Origin: CAVYOE01 sp963770155
Lineage (GTDB): Bacteria > Actinomycetota > Thermoleophilia > Solirubrobacterales > 70-9
NCBI GenBank assembly: GCA_963770155.1
Contig: CAVYOE010000001.1
Location: forward strand, 1,736,001 to 1,800,000
DNA: 64,000 nt
Direction: 5' to 3'
The notes under the pieces were generated by a model. The model did not search any database. It was given only the letters and a program-made list of their open reading frames with translations, and was not told the DNA's origin. Made by a program: the position numbers and the translations under genes. Below, piece by piece: positions 22,501 to 30,698 of the stretch (its first letter is position 1; each line of letters starts with the position of its first letter).

Positions 22501-23191
22501 CGACCACTCGACTCCGGCAACGGCGCTGACCCCGGGCGGAGCAACCGCGACCTACTCGGTCCGCTGGGCGTTCCGCCGGGTCCCGCCCCCGGTCCACGCG
22601 CAGCGCTTCGTCGTCCGACCGGCGGGAGGCGCGGTCTTCCTTCGTGCGCCCGGCCAGAGCAGCTTCTACCGGCTCACCGACGAGCGCCGCATCCCGGTCG
22701 GCTCGCTGGTCGACGTCCGCAACGGCTTCGTTGAGCTCGACGCCCAGAATGCATCGGGCGCGGTCGAGACCGCCACCTTCTGGAGCGGCCTGTTCGAGGC
22801 GCAGCAGCAAAGTGGCGGCCCGTTCAACGCGCGGCTGGCCGAGGACCTGAACTGTGGCAGGTCGAAGAAGAAGAAAAAGAAGAAGAACAAGGGCCGGACC
22901 GCGTCGACCAGCGCCACTGCGCGGGCCTCGGCGGCTAGCCGGCAGCTCTGGGCCCGCGCCAAGGGACGATTCCGGACCACCGGCTACAAAGGCTCGGCGA
23001 CGATCCGCGGGACCGAGTGGCTGACGATCGACCGCTGCGCGGGCAAGAAGCGGACGACGCAGTTCCGGGTGGTCGAAGGTCAAATCGAGATCGACGACTT
23101 CTCGAAGAAGGGCGCGGTCAACAAGCTCCTCGGGGCCGGGAAGCAATTCACCGCCGGCAAGCCGAAGAAGCGCAAGAAAAAGGGGAAATAG
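19568..23191 (+). CDS. SBBP seven-blade secreted protein, paralogue 1 of 4
   Basis: 1,207 residues. N-terminal hydrophobic helix (~10-30) anchors or exports it. Residues ~45-250 form the domain that precedes SBBP repeats in many bacterial proteins (KLPLSFEPNLGQT, YPGVDVDWYGRQGRLEHDF). Seven blades follow (~253-760), each opening with YSTYxGG or a variant (YSTYVGG, YATYIGG, YSTYISD, YSTYLGG, DSTYFGG, YSTFLGG, YSTLFGG); two carry acidic DNDDPP...GDDND inserts. Then a beta-sandwich, a FecR-like module (VVRPAGGAVFLRAPGQ), a poly-Lys linker, a second module RQLWARAKGRFRTTGY...RGTEW with VVEGQIEI, and a basic tail. ATG 19568 is 7 bases after TAAACT (19555-19560), so leaderless. Ligand and role unknown; probably cell-surface. 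Confidence 0.85.
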   Translation: MGQWGVLDRRVVATAALAAALAWLALFWIDQAPPVETPTSKPSGAAADYGKLPLSFEPNLGQTAAKVDFVSRGSGAALSLTAGGALIQLDSKRGARVIGFEFVGADRSAQAAGLERLPGEVNTMVGQDRSQWRTDIPTYGRVRYESVYPGVDVDWYGRQGRLEHDFRLAPGADPDRLAMRVAGADSVRLARNGDLIIGASGKAVRQRAPVAYQEIDGARRSVSAAYELDGKVVSFRLGRYDRSAPLVIDPQYLIYSTYVGGGFDDFVRDVAVDSSGSAHLVGYASGGFPTTVGAYREANAFGFDVVVAKLNPAGSAMEYATYIGGTDGTTGDDFGEGIEVDSSGTIYVVGTTTNSDYPTVNEFQDGTADGNTVDDDDAFLSVFNPDPDNDDPPVGGDDNDLLYSTYISDAGGANDRIGEGSSLSFGHAGLDTANVPQVVTVAGTTEGASFPVTDGVGDNDALDDALGGSSDAFVARFDTTASGAASLDYSTYLGGTGAEFGHDVDRDNSGITYVAGRTSGGGLTTTGTPFDSTAAGTDGFVARLNDTTGTSGLLDSTYFGGSGFDSIAAIAVPEPGQVAITGHTDSSVPAYSFPGGYRETDVDPGANEFDVFVSKLDLLTTPPFALDYSTFLGGSGDDIPTDMALDLTDQPVVSGRVDDGPDFPVTGGAVDTTVDGTRDAFLSRISLDSDNDDPPASGDDNDLLYSTLFGGAGTETDGGVAVDKSGFAYLGTTTLSSNYVTTPGAFQTARPGAFNEVGLTKLWPYPVIDGNPLNIAVDSFGHIEASIDGEPEAEVDFSGGFAQAGLAIAFTEALDLVGFTAAGNFSPISPPTLSVNGNMFELTQTYGASPDGDETLNITETHRYINGETTFTTTWTIQNSPSSPGNIEFRPTVGADLNIDGDDLGVGRFASPPRFIGSLFDPYQTGNGLEEMPGTPWSAYEEGSIANIDSDINQMNTPGLDNVVDESLHDTAVAAQWDDHSTPATALTPGGATATYSVRWAFRRVPPPVHAQRFVVRPAGGAVFLRAPGQSSFYRLTDERRIPVGSLVDVRNGFVELDAQNASGAVETATFWSGLFEAQQQSGGPFNARLAEDLNCGRSKKKKKKKNKGRTASTSATARASAASRQLWARAKGRFRTTGYKGSATIRGTEWLTIDRCAGKKRTTQFRVVEGQIEIDDFSKKGAVNKLLGAGKQFTAGKPKKRKKKGK

Positions 23192-23224
23192 GCGTACCCT
23201 GACGGGGACGAGGGAGACCGCTTG

Positions 23225-26200
23225 ATGCAGTTGAGTTGGACGGGGAAGACGATTTCGGTCGGGGTTCTGGCGACGGCGATGTCGGCGCTGCTTTGGCTTG
23301 CGGCCGCGAGCGGCCCTATGCCGATCTCGCCTCCGGCGAGCGGTGAACCGGCTCCCATCGCCGATCACGGCAAGCTCCCTCTGAGCTTCGAGCCCAACGC
23401 CGGCCGCACTAACGAGCAGGTCGACTTCATCAGCCGTGGCAGCGGCTACAGCCTCTACCTCGGCGGGAACGCGGCGACCATGCAGCTCGCTGTCGGCAAG
23501 GAAGGCTCGCACGTACTGCGCTTCGGGCTCGCGGGGGCAGACCCGGCGGCCGAGGCAACCGGGCTCCGGAAGCTCCCGGGCGAGGTCAACAGCTTCATCG
23601 GCGACGACTCCTCGAAGTGGCGCTCCGACATCCCGACTTATGAGCGAGTCCGCTATCAGGACAGCTATCCGGGGATCGACGTCGACTGGTACGGGCGGGA
23701 GGGCCGGCTCGAGTACGACTTCCGGGTCGCGCCCGGCGCCGACCCGAAGCAGATCGCCCTGCGCCTCGACGGAGCCGACTCACTCCGCCTCGCGCCGGAC
23801 GGCGACCTCCTGATCGAGGCCTCCGGCAAGACCGTCCGCCAGGGCGCACCCGTGGCCTTCCAGCAGATCAACGGCGGACGCCGGCCGGTCGAGGCGGGCT
23901 ACGAGATCGACGGTCGCCGGGTCTCGTTCCGGCTCGAGGAGTACGACTCGAGCCGCCCGCTGGTGATCGACCCGACCCTGATCTACTCGACCTACCTTGG
24001 CGGCTCCGACGAGGACCAGCCGTATCAGATCGATGTCGACAGCCAAGGCTTTGCGTATTTGGCGGGGCACACGCTGTCGGCCGACTTCCCGGCAACGATC
24101 GGCGCCGACCCCTCGCCAACCAGCCGCGACGGCTTCGTAGCGAAGCTCAACCCGACCGGGACCGGACTCGTCTTCTCCACCTTTATCGGTGGCCCCGATG
24201 ACGACTATCTCTTCGGTCTGTCGCTGGACGAGGCCGCCGGTCGCCTGGTCCTGTCCGGCATGGCCGGTGACGACTTCCCCACCACCGCCAGCGCCTATCA
24301 GGGGACCTGGGGCGGCAGCTTTGACGCCGTGGTAGCCGAGCTGAGCAGCTCGGGGTCGACCCTTCATTACTCCACCTATGTCGGCGGCGCAGGCCTCGAC
24401 AACTTCGCCGCGGCCGCTCGCAGGGCCACCGACGGACATCTGATTGCGATCGGCAGCAGCAGCGGCAGTTTTCCGGTCACGAACGGCACGGGCAACGTCA
24501 AGGCGTACGACGAGATCGCCGGCGGCGGGGGCGAGGTGACCCTGGTAAGGCTCGACCCCGGCACGTCAGGGGCAGGAGGGCTCAGGTACTCGACCTATCT
24601 GGGCGGTGGAGCGCAGGACTCTGGGGCCGACCTCGACCTCGACAGCCTGGGGGACGCATACATCACCGGCGATGCGGGGGACAGCCCGGGGACCCCGTTT
24701 CCGACCACGACCGGCGACCAGACCCACGGTGGAGGTGCGCTGGACGACGCGTTCGTCGCCAAGGTGGACACGGACGTCGCCGGCAACACGGGCGGGCCAA
24801 CCGGAAACGGCGGACTCGTCTACTCCACCTTCCTCGGCGGAAGCGGAGCCGAGGAGTCAAATGGAATCGCCCTGTTCAGCAGCCTCAATCCCCTCGGCGA
24901 GGTGCCCTACGTCTCCGGCCGAGCCGGCGGGGCGTTCATTCCCAGCACGACCAACGTCTCCGGGGTCGCAAACCCGCCCGACACCGATGCATTTCTGACC
25001 CTCATCCACCCGAACGGCGGCTCGGTCATCTACTCGACGCTGCTCGGGGGCGACGCGGTCGATCAGGCCGCCGGGGTTAGCGTCGACGCAAACGGTGACG
25101 CCTACCTCGGGGGAAATACCACCTCGACAGACTTCCCGACCGCGGGCGATCCATTCGATCCCACACCCAACGGCGCGTTCGACGCATTCGCGGCCAAGCT
25201 GCGCCCCGCGGGTAACGGACAGGCGGATCTCGTCGCCTCGACCTACTTCGGGGGCAGTGGAACCGACATCGGACTGCGCTCCGACTTCGATGCGAGCGGC
25301 AACCTCTACATCGCCGGCTACACGAACTCGAACGACCTGCAGACCACTTCGGGCGCCCTCGACCGCACCTACGCGGGCGGCCCCAGCAACGACGCCTTCA
25401 TCGCCAAGGTCGCTCCGACGCGGACCGTCGACGGAAGCCCGCTCGACCTGACCGTGGACGAAACCGGCCATGTCCAGGTTCGTCTCGACGGCTCCGACCG
25501 CTTTGACACTTTCTTGATCGACACGGCAAGCAGCGGCCTGACGATCGACCTCACCGCGGTCAGCCGCGTGTTCGGAGCCTTCTCAACCGACCAGTTCGTC
25601 CCTATCACCCCGCCGACCGTTACCGGAACCGGAACCCCATACCAGGTAACGACTACCTACGGGATCGATATGGCGCCGCAATTCGCACTCGAGATCACCG
25701 AGGTCCTCACCTACTTCAATGGGGACACCGGCTTCACCGCCACCTACACGATCGAGAACCAGGACACGGACCCGGCCGTTTACCGCTCGTTCGTCGGCGG
25801 TGACCTACAGCCCGACGGAGACGACCTCGGCGTCGGGGAGCTCGACAGCGCCACGCCGCGCTTCATCGGGGGGCTCACGTCCCCCTATGAGAAAGGCGAC
25901 GGCCTGCTCGAGGTGGAGACCTGGGATGCGTTCCAGGCCGGCGATGCCTCCGGCATCGCGGGGGCGATCGGCACATCGGGTCCCCCCTTCCTGGACAACA
26001 GCGTCGCATCCTCGGTTACCGACATCGCCGCCGCGGTCCAGCGCGACGACCAGCAGGCTTCCGGCCTCGCGGCCGGCGATACCGAGAGCTTCAGCGTCCG
26101 CTGGCAGTTCCAGCGGGTGCCACCGGCACTCAACTCGCGCAAGATCGTGGTGCGGCCGGCGGGCGGGACCGTCCTGGTCAAGGCGCCGGGACAGGCCAAC

Positions 26201-26740
26201 TTCCGCGAGCTGACCGACGAGCGCCGGATCCCGATCGGATCGCTGATCGATGCGCGCCGCGGCTTCGTCGAGGTGACTGCCGAGAACACCTCGGGAGTGG
26301 ACGAGACGGCGCTCTTCTGGGACGGCCTTTTCGAGGCGCTGCAGTCCGGCGATCCGTTCAACGCGAGGCTGGCCGAGGATCTGGCGTGCAAGGCAAAGAA
26401 AAAAAAGAAGAAGGGCAAGAGGAAGGGCGGGAACAAGGGGAGGGCCTCCGCGTCAGCATCTGCGTACGCATCCGCCGGTAACTCGCGCCAATTGTGGGCG
26501 AGGGCCAAGGGACGATTCCGGACCACCGGCTACAAGGGCTCGGCCACGATCCGCGGCACCGAGTGGCTGACCGAGGACCGTTGCGCGGGCAAGCGACAGG
26601 TCACCTCGTTCCGCTCGGTCGAGGGCGAGCTGACGATCGACGACTTCACCAAGAAGGGCACCGTGAACAAGGTGCTCGCACCCGGCAAGCCCTACGTCGC
26701 CGGCAAGCCAAAAGCCAGGAAGAAGAAAAAGAAGAAGTAG
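23225..26740 (+). CDS. SBBP seven-blade secreted protein, paralogue 2 of 4
   Basis: 1,171 residues from ATG 23225, preceded by GAGGGAG; TTG three bases earlier is possible. Same order as paralogue 1: hydrophobic N-terminus, KLPLSFEPNAGRT/YPGIDVDWYGREGRLEYDF domain, seven blades from residue ~252 to ~720 (IYSTYLGG, FSTFIGG, YSTYVGG, YSTYLGG, YSTFLGG, YSTLLGG, ASTYFGG), beta-sandwich with GDDLGVGELDSATPRFIGG, FecR-like module VVRPAGGTVLVKAPGQ, a Lys-rich linker (KAKKKKKKGKRKGG), module RQLWARAKGRFRTTGY, and tail KARKKKKKK. The 33-base gap after paralogue 1 contains no separate terminator. The DNA of the C-terminal module is almost identical to that of paralogue 1 although blades have diverged. 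Confidence 0.85.
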   Translation: MQLSWTGKTISVGVLATAMSALLWLAAASGPMPISPPASGEPAPIADHGKLPLSFEPNAGRTNEQVDFISRGSGYSLYLGGNAATMQLAVGKEGSHVLRFGLAGADPAAEATGLRKLPGEVNSFIGDDSSKWRSDIPTYERVRYQDSYPGIDVDWYGREGRLEYDFRVAPGADPKQIALRLDGADSLRLAPDGDLLIEASGKTVRQGAPVAFQQINGGRRPVEAGYEIDGRRVSFRLEEYDSSRPLVIDPTLIYSTYLGGSDEDQPYQIDVDSQGFAYLAGHTLSADFPATIGADPSPTSRDGFVAKLNPTGTGLVFSTFIGGPDDDYLFGLSLDEAAGRLVLSGMAGDDFPTTASAYQGTWGGSFDAVVAELSSSGSTLHYSTYVGGAGLDNFAAAARRATDGHLIAIGSSSGSFPVTNGTGNVKAYDEIAGGGGEVTLVRLDPGTSGAGGLRYSTYLGGGAQDSGADLDLDSLGDAYITGDAGDSPGTPFPTTTGDQTHGGGALDDAFVAKVDTDVAGNTGGPTGNGGLVYSTFLGGSGAEESNGIALFSSLNPLGEVPYVSGRAGGAFIPSTTNVSGVANPPDTDAFLTLIHPNGGSVIYSTLLGGDAVDQAAGVSVDANGDAYLGGNTTSTDFPTAGDPFDPTPNGAFDAFAAKLRPAGNGQADLVASTYFGGSGTDIGLRSDFDASGNLYIAGYTNSNDLQTTSGALDRTYAGGPSNDAFIAKVAPTRTVDGSPLDLTVDETGHVQVRLDGSDRFDTFLIDTASSGLTIDLTAVSRVFGAFSTDQFVPITPPTVTGTGTPYQVTTTYGIDMAPQFALEITEVLTYFNGDTGFTATYTIENQDTDPAVYRSFVGGDLQPDGDDLGVGELDSATPRFIGGLTSPYEKGDGLLEVETWDAFQAGDASGIAGAIGTSGPPFLDNSVASSVTDIAAAVQRDDQQASGLAAGDTESFSVRWQFQRVPPALNSRKIVVRPAGGTVLVKAPGQANFRELTDERRIPIGSLIDARRGFVEVTAENTSGVDETALFWDGLFEALQSGDPFNARLAEDLACKAKKKKKKGKRKGGNKGRASASASAYASAGNSRQLWARAKGRFRTTGYKGSATIRGTEWLTEDRCAGKRQVTSFRSVEGELTIDDFTKKGTVNKVLAPGKPYVAGKPKARKKKKKK

Positions 26741-27079
26741 GCCTCGGCACGTGAGTCACCTCACTAAGTGAGGTCAGGCACACAGCTATTCCGGCTCGTG
26801 ACCGAACAGCTCTCTGTGTGGGAGAGCCAAACACTTGAGGCTTGCTCGTCGGCCCGGCAGGGAACGCACGGGCGCGGCGAGCTGATGGGGGAACCCACGG
26901 AGTGGGCGCGGGCGGCGGCATGCGCAGGGATTGCGGCAGCGCGCGCTGGACGCGCTTGCTCGTCATTGGTCGCCGCCCGCCTCACCCCTGGGGATCGCCT
27001 GAGCGGCGTTGCGCTCCGACCGCGATGGGCGTAGGCTGTACTCGCTGCGACGCGGGGTCGCAGGAGGAGGATTTTTGGG
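26741..27079 (+). other. 339-base non-coding gap with strong RNA/DNA secondary structure
   Basis: No credible gene: the one 88-codon frame here has no conserved look. Seen directly: a palindrome ACCTCACT-A-AGTGAGGT (26758-26774); a hairpin GCTCTC...GAGAGC near 26810-26830; TGGG-GGAA-CCCA (about 26886-26897), a stem with a GNRA-type loop; a 10-base pairing GCGGGCGGCG (26908-26917) with CGCCGCCCGC (26971-26980); AGCGCG...CGCGCT inside it; and an 11-base direct repeat GCTTGCTCGTC at 26840-26850 and 26954-26964. TAGGCT at about 27032 could be the -10 of the next gene, which would place most structure upstream of that transcript. Confidence 0.55.
26758..26774. repeat. Near-perfect operator-like palindrome
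   Basis: ACCTCACT, one base, AGTGAGGT: 8-base arms, 18 bases after the stop of SBBP paralogue 2. It may be a protein-binding site or a U-less terminator stem. Confidence 0.5.
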
Positions 27080-30000
27080 ATGTTTGGGATGACGTGGGAA
27101 GGGATTTCTAGGCAGCGTCGGGCCTGGTTTGCGCTGGGCGCACTGCTCTCTGCTGCCTGCGCGTACCTGGTCGTATCCGCTCCCTGGGCGTCGTCCCCCA
27201 CATTTGCGCCTGCCTCGATCGAGGCGAAGGTCGCCGAGAACTACGCGAAGCAACCACTCAGCTTCCAGCCCAACGCCGGCCGTACCGACCGGCGCGCGGA
27301 CTTCATCAGCTACGGGGCCGACCACACCCTGTTCCTGACCGGAGCGGGCGCGGTCCTCAACCTGGCCACGGATGACGGCTCCCACGGGCTGCGGCTCGGC
27401 CTCGCCAGCGCCGATTCAGGCGCAAGGCCGGTTCCCCTCGAGCAGCTTCCCGGCAAGGTCAACCACATGGTCGGTGACCGCTCCAGCTGGAGGACGGGCA
27501 TCCCGACCTACGAGCGGGTCCGCTACCAGTCGGTATACCCGGGCATCGACGTCGATTGGTATGGCCGACAGAGCCGACTCGAGTACGACTTCCGGGTCGC
27601 GCCCGGCGCCGATCCGGACCTGATCGCTCTCGAGACCAAGGGCGCCAGCGACCTGCGCCTGGCGGCGAACGGCGACCTGTTGATCGAGGTTCCGGGCCGG
27701 ACGATCCGGCAGCGGGCTCCGATCGCCTATCAGGAGATCGAGGGCCGCCGCCGGAGCGTCGAGGCGAGCTACGAGATCCACGGCAAGACTGCCTCCTTCC
27801 GACTCGGAGCCTATGACCCCTCCCGCCCGCTGGTGATCGACCCGCTCGTCTTCCTCTACTCGGGACTTCTCGGCGGAGCGAGCGGCAACGGGTCGGCCGA
27901 CGATGTTGCGACCGATGTCGCCTTCGACGCACAGGGCGCGGCCTACGTGACCGGATCGACGAGGACCACGGACTTCCCGTTCACGCTGCAAGGGCACCCG
28001 GGCGACACCGCCGAGCGGACCTTCGTCACCAAGCTCTCGTTCCCGAGCGGCAACATGGTCTACTCGACCGTCCTCGGTGGAACCGGCGGCGGGACGATCC
28101 CGACCGGGATCGACGTGAGCTCGGGTGGACTCCCCGCAATCGTTGGTCAGACCAATTCAACTGCCGGATTCCCGATGGGCAACGGATTCCTGGGCACCGT
28201 CGCCCCCTTCGACTCGAGTTACAACGGCGCCGGCGACGCATTCATCCTCCAGCTGAAGCCGGACGGGACCCTCCGCTACGGCACCTACATCGGTACCGCC
28301 GGAACCGAGTTCGGCCAGGACGTCGCCTACGACGCCGCCGAGCAGCAGATCATCTTCACCTCCGACGGCGACACGACCGGGATGCCGACCACTCCCACCG
28401 GCGACGGCGTTACGACCGGAGAGCAGGACGGCTTCGACACGACCCACGGCCTCTCGAGCGACGTTTACATCGGACGGCTTGATCTCGGCCCGGACGCGGG
28501 CCCGCATGCCGCCAACCGCCAGATCACCTACGGCTCCTACTTCGGGTTCAACGGGAGCGACAGCGCCGGCGGCCTCGACGTTGCCCCCGGCAACAACATC
28601 TACCTCACCGGAAGCACAGGCAGCACCAACATGACCCTGGTCGGGCAGGTCGAGGGAGACCAGGGGCAGATTGATGCCTACGTCGCCCGGCTCGACCTCG
28701 ACGATGGGGCGTTAGGGCTCGACTACTCGACCTACCTCGGTGGCTCCTTCACCGACGGTGCAAGTGCGATCGCCGTCGATCCGACTGATTCCAACGGTGA
28801 CAAGGTCTGGCTCGCGGGGAGCGCCAAAAACGGCGCGGTCAAGGACTTCCCCACCACCGGAGGGTCCTATGACCCGACCGCGAACGGCACCCAGGACAAC
28901 GTGGGCACCCCGGACGACGACGGCGACGTCACCGCGAACATCGACGGCTTCTTCACCAAGCTCGACACCGGAGCGGCTCCCGAGAACCTGATCTATTCGA
29001 GCTTCCTCCGGCACAACCCCGATGACCACGTCTCGGATCTGGCGCTTGACGGCGGGGGAGACCCCTACATCACCGGGACGATCGTTCATCCCGATTTCGT
29101 CTCGTCGGCGGGCGAACGAATCGGTGGGCCGATCAACGGCGACTGGGACAACTTCCTCGCCCTCTTCGACGCGGATGGCGTGCTCGTAATGGACGGCAAC
29201 ATCGGCGGCAGCGGCGCCGAAAATGCGAACGGGGTGGCCGTCGATCCGCTCGGCAATCCGATCGTTGTCGGAATGACGCTTTCATCGGATTTCCCCCGGA
29301 CCTCGAACGGCTACCAGCAGCCCTACAAGGCCGGTCGCGATGCCTACGTGACCAAGGTGCTGTTCTCGCCGACGATCGACGGCTCGCCGCTGAACATCTA
29401 CGCCAACGGCACCGGGCGGATCGGCGCCTACTTCGACGGCGAGGGCTTCGAGCGGATCGGGACCCAGTTCGGGCTGCCCGTATCGGGCCTCACCTTGCTT
29501 ATGGAGGGGTCGACCTACGGCAGCTTCGGCACTCTGCCCTTCAAGTTGAAGAAGTTGCCCAAGCTGACGGGCCCGGGCCAGATCACGAGCGTCTATGCAG
29601 TGGAGAGCCTGAAGATCACCGAGGTGATCGACTACGCCGGCGGAGACAACGGCTTCACCACCACATACTCGATCAAGAACGAGTCGGGCTCGGATGTTTC
29701 GTTCAGGGCGTATGTCGGGGCCGACATGCAGCCGGCCGGGGACGATCTCGGGGTGGGGCGCTACGACACGATTGCGCCGCGGTTCATCAGCGCCCTCACC
29801 GACCCGTACCAGACCGGGGACGGGCTGGTGGAGGCGAGCCCATGGACCGCGGCTCAGGAAGGAGGCCTCGGGGCGATCAGCTCGAAGATCGCGGGCGGCG
29901 GCATTCTCGACAACACGGTCGACGGGTCGAATCACGACACTGCGGTTGCGGCCCAGTGGGACAACCGCACCGGCACACCGCTTCTGGGCGGAGCGACCGA

Positions 30001-30673
30001 GACGATCAGCACCCGCTGGGAGTTCAAGCGGGTTCCTCCGCCGATCAACGGGCAGAAGGTCGTGGTCGGGAACGCCGGCGGGATCGTCCTGGTCAAGGCG
30101 CCGGGGCAGGCCAACTTCTTCAACCTGACCGACCCGCGCCGGATCCCGATCGGCTCGCTGATCGACGTCAACAACGGCTTCGTCGACCTCACTGCCGAGG
30201 CCACTTCGGGCGCAAACGAGACCGGGACCTTCTGGGACGGCATGTTCCAGGTGGAGCAGGCACAGACGCGCCAGGGCGGTGCAGTCGAACCCCTGACCGC
30301 AACCCTCGCCGACCCGGTCAACTGCAAGGGCGGTAAGGGCAAAAAGAAGAAAAAGAAGGGCAAGAAGAGCGCCGTCTCATCCGGTGCCAGAGCGAGCGCC
30401 GGCGGCACCCGCCAGCTCTGGGGCCGAGCGAAGGGCTCGTTCCGGACCAAGGGCTACCGCGGCTCGGCCACCGTCCGCGGCACCGAGTGGCTGACGACCG
30501 ACCGCTGCAACGGCAAGGACCGCACCACGACCTTCCGCGTCGTCGAGGGACTGCTCTCGATCGACGTCTTCGCCAAGAAGGGCGCCGTCAACAAGATCCT
30601 CGGCCCCGGCAAGCCGTTCACCGCAACGAACAAGAAGGACAAGAAGGACAAGAGGAAGGGTAAGAAGAAGTAG
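27080..30673 (+). CDS. SBBP seven-blade secreted protein, paralogue 3 of 4
   Basis: 1,197 residues from ATG 27080; AGGAGGAGG (27062-27070) is the best ribosome site in the cluster. Architecture as in its neighbours, but the blades are the most diverged: LYSGLLGG, YSTVLGG, YGTYIGT, YGSYFGF, YSTYLGG, YSSFLRH and a seventh position reading NIGGSG. The pre-blade domain has QPLSFQPNAGRT and YPGIDVDWYGRQSRLEYDF. The C-terminal part has KVVVGNAGGIVLVKAPGQ, a linker GKGKKKKKKGKK, RQLWGRAKGSFRTKGY, and a tail of alternating Lys/Asp/Lys (NKKDKKDKRKGKKK). It is separated from paralogue 2 by a structured 339-base gap and may be an independent transcription unit. Confidence 0.85.
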   Translation: MFGMTWEGISRQRRAWFALGALLSAACAYLVVSAPWASSPTFAPASIEAKVAENYAKQPLSFQPNAGRTDRRADFISYGADHTLFLTGAGAVLNLATDDGSHGLRLGLASADSGARPVPLEQLPGKVNHMVGDRSSWRTGIPTYERVRYQSVYPGIDVDWYGRQSRLEYDFRVAPGADPDLIALETKGASDLRLAANGDLLIEVPGRTIRQRAPIAYQEIEGRRRSVEASYEIHGKTASFRLGAYDPSRPLVIDPLVFLYSGLLGGASGNGSADDVATDVAFDAQGAAYVTGSTRTTDFPFTLQGHPGDTAERTFVTKLSFPSGNMVYSTVLGGTGGGTIPTGIDVSSGGLPAIVGQTNSTAGFPMGNGFLGTVAPFDSSYNGAGDAFILQLKPDGTLRYGTYIGTAGTEFGQDVAYDAAEQQIIFTSDGDTTGMPTTPTGDGVTTGEQDGFDTTHGLSSDVYIGRLDLGPDAGPHAANRQITYGSYFGFNGSDSAGGLDVAPGNNIYLTGSTGSTNMTLVGQVEGDQGQIDAYVARLDLDDGALGLDYSTYLGGSFTDGASAIAVDPTDSNGDKVWLAGSAKNGAVKDFPTTGGSYDPTANGTQDNVGTPDDDGDVTANIDGFFTKLDTGAAPENLIYSSFLRHNPDDHVSDLALDGGGDPYITGTIVHPDFVSSAGERIGGPINGDWDNFLALFDADGVLVMDGNIGGSGAENANGVAVDPLGNPIVVGMTLSSDFPRTSNGYQQPYKAGRDAYVTKVLFSPTIDGSPLNIYANGTGRIGAYFDGEGFERIGTQFGLPVSGLTLLMEGSTYGSFGTLPFKLKKLPKLTGPGQITSVYAVESLKITEVIDYAGGDNGFTTTYSIKNESGSDVSFRAYVGADMQPAGDDLGVGRYDTIAPRFISALTDPYQTGDGLVEASPWTAAQEGGLGAISSKIAGGGILDNTVDGSNHDTAVAAQWDNRTGTPLLGGATETISTRWEFKRVPPPINGQKVVVGNAGGIVLVKAPGQANFFNLTDPRRIPIGSLIDVNNGFVDLTAEATSGANETGTFWDGMFQVEQAQTRQGGAVEPLTATLADPVNCKGGKGKKKKKKGKKSAVSSGARASAGGTRQLWGRAKGSFRTKGYRGSATVRGTEWLTTDRCNGKDRTTTFRVVEGLLSIDVFAKKGAVNKILGPGKPFTATNKKDKKDKRKGKKK

Positions 30674-30698
30674 CCCTCCCGGCTACTCTTCGAGGGCG

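Noticed and set aside
26886..26930. c-di-AMP (ydaO) riboswitch suggested by GGGGGAACCCA
   Set aside because: The partner segments GGGGTGAA and the 3' GAACCCG...AGCTAACC are missing; the motif is explained by a simple GNRA hairpin.
26768..27034. 88-codon frame in the gap between SBBP 2 and 3
   Set aside because: Starts inside the palindrome, has no ribosome site, and its composition does not look like protein.
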